A DNA stretch of 64,000 nt, from positions 1-64,000 of the forward strand of contig DATGLV010000010.1 of the NCBI GenBank assembly GCA_035293945.1. Reading direction: 5' to 3'. The stretch comes from VAZQ01 sp035293945. GTDB lineage: Bacteria > Pseudomonadota > Alphaproteobacteria > Rhizobiales > Xanthobacteraceae. Positions within the stretch are counted from its first letter, which is position 1. Each line of letters begins with the position of its first letter. Positions 8,108-17,121 of this stretch are shown in pieces. Both the position numbers and the translations under genes were made by a program. The notes under the pieces are model-generated. The model was not told the origin of the DNA. It saw only the letters and a program-made list of their open reading frames with translations, and ran no database searches.

Positions 8108-9490
8108 TCAGGAACCCGCGCCCTCTTGCTGCGCCCAGCTGTGCTTGCTCGGCCCCAGCGCGCCACGCAACAGGACTGGGGTCATGACCAACGCTTCCAC
8201 ATAGACCGCCAGCACCCAGCCGCGTGTGAAGCCGAGCATGCCGTCGAGACCGGCTCCGCCGGCGGCGAGCCCTAATTCGAGCAGCGCCCCTGCGCCCAGC
8301 AGGAGTGAAGCTGTCCCCATGCGGTAGTTGATGCGCTGTATTGCGATGAAGTGATATTTGACCGACACCGCGAAAATCGCGAGGCTCAGTATCCTGAGGA
8401 CGGGAGCGCCGTGCTCCGCGTAGACGGGCCCGAAGAATCCGAGGACGATACCGGAACAGATCGTCAGGCCGAGCCATGCGGCTATGCTGATGAGAGCACT
8501 GAGCAACAGCGACAAGCGCAGCCTCTGACCGATGAGCGTCGGCTCGACGGCTCCGAGGGCGAAAAGCAGGGTGGTCAGCGACGCCGGTCCGAGCAGGATC
8601 ACGTTGAGAACCATCCACGCCGCATAGAATGCGGCGTTGGCCTCCGGAGAGATCAGCGTCGTGACCAGAAACGGTATGATCAGCGATGGTGATTGCGCGG
8701 CGAGGTTGAGAAGGTGATGACCGACGACATCGAATACATGCGGCCGGAGCAGACGAAACTTCGGAGCGACGAACAGCCCGCGACCGCCCAGACCGAAAAT
8801 ACCGGCGATCAGAAACACGGAAATCACCTGGCCGGCCAGTAAGCTGAAAATAATGGGGCTCTGGCTGCCCATTCCGCCCGTGATGGTGCCGATTGCGAGC
8901 AGGAAGAGAAGTTTCATCGCCGAAGCCGCAATGCCACGCCACATTTGCAGCGAGCTCTGCAAGAGGCCCACGAAGGCACTATCCAGCACCAGGGTGAATC
9001 CGGTGATCCCGCAGCCGGCCAGGAAGAGCAGGCTGTCGGTCCGTGTCGGCAGAAAGCTGCCGAGCGTGAGCGGCCACATCTGAGCGGCGGCAAGGTAACA
9101 GATCGAGGAAAGGATCGAGGACGCAGCAGCTGCAAGGATCGCCGCGGAAATGAACCCGGTCGTATCCTGCGATTTTCGCCCGGTCTCGCCGATCAGCAGC
9201 GTGCCCAAGCCGAAATCGCCGAAAAGTCCGAGGAGGCTCATCATGGAGATCGCTGCCGAAGCCAATCCCACTGCTTGCGTGCTGAAGTGACGGGCCGCTA
9301 CCCACCAGAACAGAAATCCGATCACTGCGGTCGCACCGGAGCCGATCGCCAGAGCCAAGGAATTCCGCAGCAAGGCTGCATTCGCGTCGACGGTTCGACG
9401 GACATGGCGAGCCATCCGGACAGTCTGCTGCATGCCGCGCAGGGAACGGTAAAAGATGCGACATCTTGCGGTTCGCATAACCCGCGGCAT
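8108..9490 (-). CDS. Wzx-like polysaccharide flippase
   Basis: This 460-residue integral membrane protein of the MOP superfamily has about 12-14 hydrophobic segments. The first begins 'LLRNSLALAIGSGATAVIGFLFWWVAARHFS', which is typical of Wzx/oligosaccharide flippases. It would turn undecaprenyl-linked repeat units from the cytoplasmic to the periplasmic face. Its start codon overlaps the TAA of the upstream GT4 gene by one base (TAATG), which indicates coupled translation. The C-terminal half is less regular than in classical Wzx, and I cannot infer the sugar substrate. Confidence 0.82.
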   Translation of the reverse strand: MPRVMRTARCRIFYRSLRGMQQTVRMARHVRRTVDANAALLRNSLALAIGSGATAVIGFLFWWVAARHFSTQAVGLASAAISMMSLLGLFGDFGLGTLLIGETGRKSQDTTGFISAAILAAAASSILSSICYLAAAQMWPLTLGSFLPTRTDSLLFLAGCGITGFTLVLDSAFVGLLQSSLQMWRGIAASAMKLLFLLAIGTITGGMGSQSPIIFSLLAGQVISVFLIAGIFGLGGRGLFVAPKFRLLRPHVFDVVGHHLLNLAAQSPSLIIPFLVTTLISPEANAAFYAAWMVLNVILLGPASLTTLLFALGAVEPTLIGQRLRLSLLLSALISIAAWLGLTICSGIVLGFFGPVYAEHGAPVLRILSLAIFAVSVKYHFIAIQRINYRMGTASLLLGAGALLELGLAAGGAGLDGMLGFTRGWVLAVYVEALVMTPVLLRGALGPSKHSWAQQEGAGS

Positions 9491-10746
9491 TAGCCCGAGG
9501 TCTCGTGCATGAGCTCGGGGCGAGGCGAAGTCTTCGCCGCGAGGTTGCGGTAGATGCGCTCGATCCGCGGAACGACGCTGCCGGCCTTGAAATGCTCCGA
9601 TTTGAGCTTTGCCGAATCTCCCATGCTCGCCCGCAGCTCCGGGCGATCGATGAGGCGGCGCATCGCGTCCGCCAATGCGCTCACATTGCCCTTCGGCACG
9701 AGAATTCCGGTCCGTCCATCATCGACGAGATCGGGCATTCCGCCGACCTCACTGACGATCATCGGCTTGCCCAGCGCCATTGCTTCAATCACGACCGAAG
9801 CGCAGGCGTCGGGCAGAATCGAGGGAGCGATGCCGAACAGGCATCGCTTCCACGCATGCATGACGCATTGATGCGGCCAGCTTTCGAACACGAACACGTT
9901 CTTTGGCAGGTCGCGCGGAGTATCGGGGCAGCGGCGGCCGATAAGCACGAGGGGCGGCGCGTCCCGCAGGGCTTCATACGCTTGCAGCAGCACCAGGATC
10001 CCTTTTTGGATACGCAGATCGCCGACATAAAGTAGGAAATCCTCCGCCGGAAGCTGCTCGATGCGGGTGTCGCCCTCTCGCAGCAGTCCGACATCGTCGG
10101 CAACGAAATTAGGCACCACCTCGAACGGCAGTCCTTTCTCGGCGAGGCGGTTACCCACGGCGATGGCGGAGCTCACCGCCAAAAACCTGTCGACCCGGCG
10201 GCGCTCGATGGCGCCCGACGTCCAGCCACCCAATGCGGCCACAGGCCCTTTTATGGGCCCGTAAAAATCCAAAGCACAGCCAAGGCATTTGCCGAATGCA
10301 GGGCCTGTGCACGGGTCGCCGTGCCGCATTGTGTTCTTTTGCAGACAGCTCAGGCTCAGGTCGTGCAAAGTGACGACAAATCCAGCGCCCACCGAACGTT
10401 TCAGCGGCAGATACGAGTGCAGCAGCCAATTATGGGCATGGACGATGTCCGGGTTGTGCCTGCGCGTCACCCGGTGCAAGCCCGAGACCAATTCCGGGTC
10501 GGGAAGCGGCGGCGCATATTTGCGATCCCGATCGCTGAAGAGAACGTCAAGCCGCTGCATGGTTCCGCGCAGCCGGTGAACTTCGACACCTTCGTCGACT
10601 TCATATGGTGCGAGGCCGTTTTGCCATATCGTCGCAACGACTACCTGATGCCCACGTCGCAGAAGGGCTTGGCCGAGGTTGCGTACGTGGCGCTCCTCTC
10701 CGCCGATCACCGGAGGATAAAACTGCGCCAGCATCAAAATTCTCAT
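9490..10746 (-). CDS. Glycosyltransferase family 4
   Basis: This 418-residue GT-B enzyme starts 'MRILMLAQFYPPVIGGEERHV', where 'P-x-x-GG-x-E' is the N-terminal acceptor-domain motif of GT4. The donor domain contains 'LLYVGDLRIQKG' and 'DACASVVIEAMALGKPMIVSEVGG', which matches the usual E-x7-E region except that the first Glu is Asp. It would add a sugar from a nucleotide-sugar donor, with retention, to the lipid-linked repeat unit at the cytoplasmic face of the inner membrane. It directly abuts the DUF1616 gene upstream (no gap) and overlaps the flippase downstream, so it sits in the middle of a tightly packed operon. Confidence 0.9.
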   Translation of the reverse strand: MRILMLAQFYPPVIGGEERHVRNLGQALLRRGHQVVVATIWQNGLAPYEVDEGVEVHRLRGTMQRLDVLFSDRDRKYAPPLPDPELVSGLHRVTRRHNPDIVHAHNWLLHSYLPLKRSVGAGFVVTLHDLSLSCLQKNTMRHGDPCTGPAFGKCLGCALDFYGPIKGPVAALGGWTSGAIERRRVDRFLAVSSAIAVGNRLAEKGLPFEVVPNFVADDVGLLREGDTRIEQLPAEDFLLYVGDLRIQKGILVLLQAYEALRDAPPLVLIGRRCPDTPRDLPKNVFVFESWPHQCVMHAWKRCLFGIAPSILPDACASVVIEAMALGKPMIVSEVGGMPDLVDDGRTGILVPKGNVSALADAMRRLIDRPELRASMGDSAKLKSEHFKAGSVVPRIERIYRNLAAKTSPRPELMHETSG

Positions 10747-11529
10747 TCAGTCCTCCCCCGTAGCCGGCAGCCAAACGCGGCGATAAACACGACGTTGATC
10801 CCCGTCCTTGAAGAGCCTCGCTTCGGCGCCGTGCAAAGAGCGGTCCCGCTGCTGCGCGCCGATCGGCGCCACAAGATCCGCGGTCCAGCTTTCACCGACG
10901 CCGAGATAGATGCCGCTCCATTTCCGGGCGAGGGCGCCGTTCACCTCGACTTCCACGTCGTAACGGCTCGGGGCCGCTTCCTCGTTCCTGATTCCGAGTG
11001 CCAGCAGGCCGTCGCCATCGGGAACCATCCAGAACTCGGTGTAGACGAACTCGCGCCTTTCGATTGCTTCGGCTCGCGCCAACAGCACGGCGCTGACGGT
11101 GAAAAGCGCGGCGCCGATCAACATCGCGGCCTGTGCGGGTCGCAGTGATGGCGCCACGGAACCGGGCGTGCCGACAAGCGGCGACTGCCGTCGCACGTGA
11201 GCACCGAGGCACGCGCTGAGCGTGGCCGCAAGAAGAGCCATCGCCCACCCGGTGCGCGACATCGCCCCGATGAAGTGTAGCCCGAGCCCGGCGAAGATCG
11301 TGACGATCAGGCTCAGCCCGACTGCAAAGACCAGGGTGGCAAGCTTGGGCTCCTGCTGTGGAACCAGGGCCTGCAGGAGCGGCCAGCCCGGCAGAAAGAG
11401 CACCAAGAGCACGCTTGCACCGAGCCTCAGGACGGGAGAAGGCGCGAAGACGAGCGCGGCGCAAACGCATCCCGCAATCGCAATGATGCCGATTGCGATC
11501 GCCGGTTCTCGCGCTCTATTCACGTCCAT
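10747..11529 (-). CDS. DUF1616-like membrane protein
   Basis: This 260-residue protein has about four N-terminal membrane spans in the first 100 residues and a further one near 135-155. The pattern 'VLLVLFLPGWPLLQALVP' then 'ATLVFAVGLSLIVTIFAGLGLH' is that of DUF1616 proteins. The C-terminal 100 residues form a soluble extracytoplasmic domain with beta-strand character ('SRYDVEVEVNGALARKW', 'GESWTADLVAP'). DUF1616 proteins occur near surface-glycan genes, including in archaea, but their role is unknown. It overlaps the large membrane protein gene upstream by 14 bases, so the two probably work together in polymer assembly or export. Confidence 0.6.
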   Translation of the reverse strand: MDVNRAREPAIAIGIIAIAGCVCAALVFAPSPVLRLGASVLLVLFLPGWPLLQALVPQQEPKLATLVFAVGLSLIVTIFAGLGLHFIGAMSRTGWAMALLAATLSACLGAHVRRQSPLVGTPGSVAPSLRPAQAAMLIGAALFTVSAVLLARAEAIERREFVYTEFWMVPDGDGLLALGIRNEEAAPSRYDVEVEVNGALARKWSGIYLGVGESWTADLVAPIGAQQRDRSLHGAEARLFKDGDQRRVYRRVWLPATGED

Positions 11530-13498
11530 TGCGCAACGCCTCCGTTAGCTTTCTTACGTCGTAGATGACGATGAAACCGTCATCGAACAGCCGCGCCACG
11601 TCCTTGAGCTGATTGAATTTCAACAGCGCGCTCGCTTCCGGCGGCCGTTCGTGCGCCACGTCCGGTTCACCCTTGCTGAAATAGACGCCATAGGCGGGAA
11701 GCGCCGATGTCAAACGTAAGTCGGACAGGATATATTGCAGCCCAGTGACCTTGATCAGATTGAGGTCCTCCGGCGCCAGCTCTTTGTCGATAAATATCCC
11801 GGAGACATCCAGCCCGGTCTGTTCATTCGTGACCAGGCGCTGGCCTCCATATGTCGTGAGAAGAATCTCGTTGATCCGGTCGGCCGCGAAGTTGTTTGTT
11901 TCGCCTAACCACTCGCGCGTCCATTCGGATGCGCCGATACCCATTGGCTCGATCGAGAGTGCATCAGCGGCGACTCGATAACGTCGTGGAACGTCTCCGA
12001 GCGTCCAGCCGGAAAACACGCCGCCCACCATGACAATCGTGAGTGCAACACCGACGACAGCGGCCCGCGCGCGTCCGGTCGACGACCTCTGCCAAAAACC
12101 CGCCAAAGCCACGGCGACGACGGGTCCGATGCCGAGGTAAATGAATGGTCCCAAGCGGTTTCCGAGCTCCCAACCCCCTCCGGTCAACCGCAAAGCCATG
12201 CTAAGCGGAAACGCCAAGGTCAGTATGGTCAGAAAGACGAGCCGGCTGTTCCGCCATCGGAGCGGAAACAAAGCCGGGACGAGGCGCGCACCCGCCAGCA
12301 CCAAGCTGCGGAAGAACCCGGTGGCAAGGCCGACACACACCAAGCCTACGGCGGCGAGCGCCGTAACGCGGAACCAGAGCGGCGCGCCCGACCCGTCCGA
12401 GCCGGTAAAGGGCTGGCGCTCCAGTGTCAGCGTCGTCATCGACTTGTACATATCGCTCAAACCGCCCGCCAGCTCGGGCCCGAGATAGCCTCCGAGGGGA
12501 ATTCGCATCAGGTGAGACCACAGCGACGGTGCGGCTGCCGCTATCACCAGCAATGCGCCACCGACCGCGCGGGGCGCGCCCCCGGTCTCGCTGGCCAGGG
12601 ACAGTACACTCAGCAGCGCGAAGAACAGGAGCCCGAAGAAGGCGGTCACATGATGGGTCAGGGCGAGCACAACAATGAAAGCAGCAGCCAGCCCCCGGTT
12701 GAACGTCTGGTTTCCCCGGCCCGCCGTGGCGTTGCTGGCCTCGGCCAGCAACGCCAATATGAGGAACACCATGGCGAGGCTTTCATATGCAAACGAAGCG
12801 TCGAACTCCACGAAGTTCCAGTTGCTCATGTAGATCAGGCTGGCAAGCGACGCTAACCTTGTCGAGGCGAGTATCCGTTCGAAGAACAGAAACAACGCGC
12901 AAACGAACAAAACCCGCAATATCCCCATGAACACTTCAGCACACGGGAAGATCGGCAGCCCCGACAGGTTGGCGATGGCGGTCGTGGCAATCTCGAGTGC
13001 CGGATAGAGCGGGCTGACCGGTAGTAGCGCGTTGGGCGTGAAGAGGCGGCCGTATCGCAGAATGTTCTCGGCAGTACGCCAATGTAGATATTCATCGAAG
13101 CCCGCAAAGCCGATGGGGCTCGCCATGAATTTGAGGACGTAGAGTCCGCAAGCGAGAAGTATCAACAAACCTACTCGCTCCCAGCGCGATAACGATGGCC
13201 AGGCGAGACGACATATAATGGCTAGCAGCCAGATCGATGCGCTCCCCCAGAAGAGAGGCTGAAGGAGCGCCGGATCAAGCGGCAGGTTGATCAAAATACC
13301 TGCCGCCAAGAGGCCCGCACCGGTCAATAGGCTGAGCTGGGGTATCAACCCCCAGCTTTCCGTGATCGCGACCTGCTCGAGCTCTCCGGGATGCTGCAAG
13401 CCGAGAATGGCGGTCCCGCCGCCAAGGACCAAGCTCCAAATGCGCCCCCGATGCCGGCCGGTTGTATCAGCATACCCCGCCTGCTGCGATAAACTCAT
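11516..13498 (-). CDS. Large membrane protein, candidate GT-C glycosyltransferase or polymerase
   Basis: This 660-residue polytopic protein has about 12-13 membrane spans over the first 480 residues and a roughly 170-residue soluble C-terminal domain. After the third or fourth span comes 'GFAGFDEYLHWRTAENILRYG'. An acidic pair in the first large external loop is the hallmark of GT-C transferases such as PMT_2/GT39 and ArnT, which use polyprenyl-phosphate sugars. The family is not certain; it could instead be the Wzy-type polymerase that is otherwise missing from this locus. It overlaps DUF1616 by 14 bases and is separated by 206 bases from the next GT4 gene, so a promoter could lie in 13499-13704. 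I see nothing distinctive in that gap. Confidence 0.6.
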   Translation of the reverse strand: MSLSQQAGYADTTGRHRGRIWSLVLGGGTAILGLQHPGELEQVAITESWGLIPQLSLLTGAGLLAAGILINLPLDPALLQPLFWGSASIWLLAIICRLAWPSLSRWERVGLLILLACGLYVLKFMASPIGFAGFDEYLHWRTAENILRYGRLFTPNALLPVSPLYPALEIATTAIANLSGLPIFPCAEVFMGILRVLFVCALFLFFERILASTRLASLASLIYMSNWNFVEFDASFAYESLAMVFLILALLAEASNATAGRGNQTFNRGLAAAFIVVLALTHHVTAFFGLLFFALLSVLSLASETGGAPRAVGGALLVIAAAAPSLWSHLMRIPLGGYLGPELAGGLSDMYKSMTTLTLERQPFTGSDGSGAPLWFRVTALAAVGLVCVGLATGFFRSLVLAGARLVPALFPLRWRNSRLVFLTILTLAFPLSMALRLTGGGWELGNRLGPFIYLGIGPVVAVALAGFWQRSSTGRARAAVVGVALTIVMVGGVFSGWTLGDVPRRYRVAADALSIEPMGIGASEWTREWLGETNNFAADRINEILLTTYGGQRLVTNEQTGLDVSGIFIDKELAPEDLNLIKVTGLQYILSDLRLTSALPAYGVYFSKGEPDVAHERPPEASALLKFNQLKDVARLFDDGFIVIYDVRKLTEALRNGRE

Positions 13499-13704
13499 TT
13501 CGGTTTCCCGGTTGTCACTCTCCCATGCCGGCCCTGAGTAGCTTAGGGGCTCCGCTCTCTACTCCGGCATGCTCCTTTGAGAGTAATGGGCGACACCATG
13601 GCGGTAGCCATAAAGAGGGATGCTTGGCTGCGCCGAGATGCTTCAGCCTGGGAGCGCAGCGTTCCGGCTTCTCGGCGCCAGGCGAAGAATAGGAAGCGAA
13701 CGCG

Positions 13705-14919
13705 TCAGCAACTTCCGGCGGAGATCGGTGCTTCGCCCGCCTGGCTGCGCGCCACAACGGTTTGATAGATGTTCAGAAGCCTGTCGGCGCAGTCATCCCA
13801 GTCAGGCAGCGTTATCTGAACCGGCCTACGCGGGGTTGATAGTTGCTCTGCCATGGCGTCGGCGAGCGTTTGGCTATCACAATGGAGCGGGATCAAGCGG
13901 CAGGCTCCGCCCCTCGCGATCTCGCGCAGGCCCGACGTATCGCTGACCAGCACCGGGCGGCCGAGCGCGAGTGCTTCGACGATTGCGACCGGATGCGCTT
14001 CGTATTCGCTCATCAAAACGACGAGAGCCGCGCTGGAGATCAGGCTGGCGATTCCCTGCTTATCGGACGGCAGAATGCCACCGATGGTCACCTGAGAGTC
14101 GAGCGAAAGCTCGCGTACCAGCTTACGCAGATTCTGCTCATAGGGTCCCTCGCCCAGAATGCGCAGATGCGCATCCGGCGCGCGCCGCAGCAGCCCCGGA
14201 AAGGCGCGGATCACGCGATGGTGGCCCTTGTAGCGCTCCAACCTGCCGATCGAGATCACGAGCGGGCTGCTCGGGGTCTGGGTTGTATCGCTCACTTTCG
14301 GCAGCCGCGACCCGTTCGGAACGACTGCAAAACGCGCGCGAGCAATTCCCAGGCTGTTACTGAACAAGTCGGCCTCGAATTCCGAAACGGCGATGAGCTG
14401 TTGCGCCCGCGCGATCAGCGGGCGGAGCGCTGCGCGCTGGATGCCCCGGATCGCGTTGCGCAGTCGCGAAGAATGCCCGCCGCTGTGAAAGGTGATGACA
14501 AACGGGATTCGGTTGCGGATCGCTGCCGCCATGGCGAGCGGCGAAACGAGCGTGTGGTAGCTCTGTACATGCACGATGTCCCATTCACCGCTTCCTATCC
14601 GTGGGAATAACTCGGGTGCAAAATAGAGGTCGCCGTGTTTCGGCCAGGCCTTCACCCGAATGATGTTGATGCCGGAAACAAGTTCCGTCACCGGATACCG
14701 CCGGGAGGGATCCGTGCTGAGGATCGTCACTGACTGTCCGCGCCGAGCAAGCCTTTGCGCGACTTCGTGGGTGTGGGTTTCGACGCCACCCATGTAAGGG
14801 TAGTAGCGCGGCGTCACCATGAGGATGCTGAATGGCGGCTTTGGCGCGCGCAAGCTTGCGTCGGCTGCAGTCGCGGCCGGAGACATCGTGCGTTCACACA
14901 AACCGTCAGGGGCAACCAT
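13705..14919 (-). CDS. Glycosyltransferase family 4
   Basis: This GT-B enzyme has about 404 residues. The N-terminal motif 'PRYYPYMGGVETHTHEVAQRLARRG' and donor-site region 'SEYEAHPVAIVEALALGRPVLVSDTSG' are classic GT4, with both Glu residues of the E-x7-E type motif present. It should transfer a sugar with retention during repeat-unit assembly. The start is uncertain: 14919 is an ATG that overlaps the preceding GT2 gene by 14 bases, 14925 would use TTG, and 14886 would avoid overlap. It is co-directional with the GT2 and oxidoreductase genes. Confidence 0.88.
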   Translation of the reverse strand: MVAPDGLCERTMSPAATAADASLRAPKPPFSILMVTPRYYPYMGGVETHTHEVAQRLARRGQSVTILSTDPSRRYPVTELVSGINIIRVKAWPKHGDLYFAPELFPRIGSGEWDIVHVQSYHTLVSPLAMAAAIRNRIPFVITFHSGGHSSRLRNAIRGIQRAALRPLIARAQQLIAVSEFEADLFSNSLGIARARFAVVPNGSRLPKVSDTTQTPSSPLVISIGRLERYKGHHRVIRAFPGLLRRAPDAHLRILGEGPYEQNLRKLVRELSLDSQVTIGGILPSDKQGIASLISSAALVVLMSEYEAHPVAIVEALALGRPVLVSDTSGLREIARGGACRLIPLHCDSQTLADAMAEQLSTPRRPVQITLPDWDDCADRLLNIYQTVVARSQAGEAPISAGSC

Positions 14920-15691
14920 GTGCAACGATCCGGACTCGATGCCGGAAGAATTCGCGGATAATTGTCTTTAAGACGCGCCAGCCGTCCGGGATCGCTCTGA
15001 GGTTGCTCGACCCGCTGATCCGCAAGGCTTCGAAGCTCGCAACTTCGACGATCCTGAGTCGATTCTTTATGGCGCGGATGTTGAGGAGCGTTTCGATCTC
15101 AAATCCGGCGCAGTGGCACTTCAGCAGCGGCACGTGTCGCCGCCATAGGGCGATGTAGCCGTAGCATAGATCGCTGAAGCAGCCGCCATATAGCAGGCGC
15201 ACCACTTTGGTCAGCGCCCAGTTGCCGAGCATTCGGATCGCCGACATGTCGTCGGTTCCGGCGCCCTGCAGGAAGCGCGATCCCTTGGCGAAATCGGCAC
15301 CGGACAATAGGGCGCCGACGAAAAGGATGATTTCCTCCGGCGCCATGGAACCGTCCGCGTCGAGCATCACGATGATGTCGCCCCGCGCCGCCGAAAAACC
15401 AGCCTCAAGCGCCCAACCCTTGCCACGGCGGGGTTCCATAACGATGCGGACGTCCGATCGCAGCCGAGCCGCAACCTCGACCGTATTGTCGGTGGAGCAC
15501 CCGTCCACAATGATCACCTCGTGCACCCAGCGGGGGATGCGCGGCAACAGCGACGGGAGGTTTCTCGCCTCGTTCAGCGTCGGGATCACCACGCTCACGC
15601 TTGGTAGATCGAGGCCGAATGGAATTGGCTGCGAGGCCGGTAGCTTTGGTTGCGCAGCCCGATGTGCGAGGCTTCTTACATGCGTATTCAT
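14906..15691 (-). CDS. Glycosyltransferase family 2 (DPM1/polyprenyl-phosphate type)
   Basis: This 261-residue GT-A enzyme has 'VSVVIPTLNEARNLPSLLPRIP' near residue 30, 'EVIIVDGCSTDNT', and the metal-binding 'GDIIVMLDADGS'. It resembles dolichol/polyprenyl-phosphate sugar synthases. Such an enzyme would make the lipid-linked sugar that a GT-C transferase needs, which fits the GT-C-like gene in the same run. The start at 15691 is the second of two identical start regions made by a 17-base tandem duplication; the first ATG reads only six codons (MNTHVK) before a stop. A longer frame from 15736 would overlap the oxidoreductase gene and is less likely. Confidence 0.85.
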   Translation of the reverse strand: MNTHVRSLAHRAAQPKLPASQPIPFGLDLPSVSVVIPTLNEARNLPSLLPRIPRWVHEVIIVDGCSTDNTVEVAARLRSDVRIVMEPRRGKGWALEAGFSAARGDIIVMLDADGSMAPEEIILFVGALLSGADFAKGSRFLQGAGTDDMSAIRMLGNWALTKVVRLLYGGCFSDLCYGYIALWRRHVPLLKCHCAGFEIETLLNIRAIKNRLRIVEVASFEALRISGSSNLRAIPDGWRVLKTIIREFFRHRVRIVAHGCP

Positions 15692-15709
15692 TTTACATGC
15701 GTATTCATT
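15676..15709. repeat. 17-bp perfect tandem duplication at a start codon
   Basis: The 17 bases TTACATGCGTATTCATT (plus strand) occur twice in direct succession, at 15676-15692 and 15693-15709. On the minus strand each copy contains ATG AAT ACG CAT GTA A. The first ATG (15708-15706) overlaps the oxidoreductase TGA in the ATGA arrangement; the second (15691-15689) begins the GT2 reading frame. The unit length is not a multiple of three, so the first copy reads MNTHVK and stops. Confidence 0.95.
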
Positions 15710-16952
15710 CCGAAACGACCGGTGTGAGTGCGCCAAGCCTGGATCCGGGCGAGAACTTGCGGACCAGTTCCCTCGCGAAGTACCGAGGCATCCGCTGCGA
15801 GGGATGTCGGGTGCCGAACACGAAGCGTGCCACCGGACCGAAGCTGCTGGCTGAGATCGGTCCGATGAAATGCAGCCCCGGTACGGAGGATTCGTAATCT
15901 GCCGAAAGCACCGGAGCTCCTGCGCGGGCTCGAAGATCCGCTGAAATTCGCTTTTCGAGGAATGTCAGCCGGCTGACGTCGATCTGGTAGCCGGTGGCAG
16001 CGATGACGTGGCTGGTTCTGAGAATTTGGGTGGTGCCGCGGCCGTCGCACAAATGCAGATACACCCGGCCATCCCGCTGTTGCGCACCGGTCACCTGCCG
16101 TCCCATGAGCGTGCGAACCTTTCCCAGGACCTTGCCCGACATGAATGCGCCGCCCAGCGGGCCGAGCGCACGCGTATAGGCGAGGTCGTGACGCCATCGA
16201 TCGGGCAGCAGACGAATGAGACGAGGCGCATCGGCACAAAGCTTCAGGGTCCAGCCTTCGCCGATTCCGCTGTCCGGCGCGATCATCCGCTCGAGCAGGC
16301 CGCGATGCCGCGGCGGGCGCGCGAAGGACAGCTCCTCGGCACGCGCAACAAGCGAAACATTGGCACCCGCCTCGTGCAGCAGGCCCGCCAGATCCGTTGC
16401 CGAAGACCCGTGACCGATGATGGTCACATCGCCATCAATGAAATCATCAAGGGAGCCATATTGGCCGCTGTGCGACCACAGTTCCGGAGGCAGATGACAG
16501 AGAGAAGTCGGGATGCGCCTGAATGGCTGAAGACCGACCGCGATCACCACCCGACGGGCTTCCACTGCTTGACCGTCGGCAAAGTCAGCGCGGAATCCCC
16601 GATCGCTTCGCACCAGCAGCCGCAACGATGCAGGTTCGACGTTCGGCACGAACCGCGCTTGAAAGTCCCTCCCATATGCGAGGAAAGTTTCACGCGAGAG
16701 CGGCAGCATGGTGTCGTGATAAGGAATGGCGCGCTCGTTGCAGAAATGCTTGGCGGTGGATCGCTCGTGCTCGCCGTACAGGCTCGAAGCCCAGGGATAG
16801 GATTTCAGCAGCATGCCGGGCGGCATATTTTCGGCCCAGCTGCCCATCGGCTTGCCGAAGATCAGAAACTCGATTCCGCGCGCGTGCAGGCTGCTGGCGA
16901 GCGACAACCCGTAAGGGCCTGCGCCGATGATCAGAACGTCGATAGACTTCAT
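15705..16952 (-). CDS. FAD/NAD(P)-dependent monooxygenase-like oxidoreductase
   Basis: This 415-residue cytoplasmic flavoprotein has an N-terminal FAD Rossmann motif 'LIIGAGPYGLSLASSL' at residues 7-22. A second nucleotide motif, 'VTIIGHGSSATDLAGLL', sits near residue 180, with 'VIAATGYQ' near 320. The overall plan is that of flavin-containing/N-hydroxylating monooxygenases, though the oxidised substrate is unknown. Such genes occur in polysaccharide clusters that also carry ATP-grasp ligases and acyl carrier proteins, both found across the divergent promoter. It may therefore help to make or modify a non-sugar substituent. AAGG lies eight bases ahead of the start at 16952. Its stop originally overlapped the next start. 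Confidence 0.78.
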   Translation of the reverse strand: MKSIDVLIIGAGPYGLSLASSLHARGIEFLIFGKPMGSWAENMPPGMLLKSYPWASSLYGEHERSTAKHFCNERAIPYHDTMLPLSRETFLAYGRDFQARFVPNVEPASLRLLVRSDRGFRADFADGQAVEARRVVIAVGLQPFRRIPTSLCHLPPELWSHSGQYGSLDDFIDGDVTIIGHGSSATDLAGLLHEAGANVSLVARAEELSFARPPRHRGLLERMIAPDSGIGEGWTLKLCADAPRLIRLLPDRWRHDLAYTRALGPLGGAFMSGKVLGKVRTLMGRQVTGAQQRDGRVYLHLCDGRGTTQILRTSHVIAATGYQIDVSRLTFLEKRISADLRARAGAPVLSADYESSVPGLHFIGPISASSFGPVARFVFGTRHPSQRMPRYFARELVRKFSPGSRLGALTPVVSE

Positions 16953-17072
16953 TACTTTGCCTTGCCGGATACTCTAAAAAAAGCAGGGCGAGTTCAGCAT
17001 ATGCAGCGCACAAAATTAACGTCTCAAGTGGGGTGGCAAAGCCTATCAGTGTGATTAACCCAAAATCATCCG

Positions 17073-17088
17073 CTGCCGATCGCGGCAG
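17073..17088 (-). terminator. Possible weak terminator after the ExoF-like gene
   Basis: Perfect 6-base arms CTGCCG and CGGCAG surround a four-base loop, 34-49 bases past the stop of the ExoF-like gene. On the minus strand the stem is followed by a short ATTTTG stretch. The arms are short and the T-run poor, so this may only weaken read-through into the oxidoreductase gene. Confidence 0.3.
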
Positions 17089-17121
17089 ATGGGCGACGAA
17101 ACGATGGCCCTCGCTCACTGA

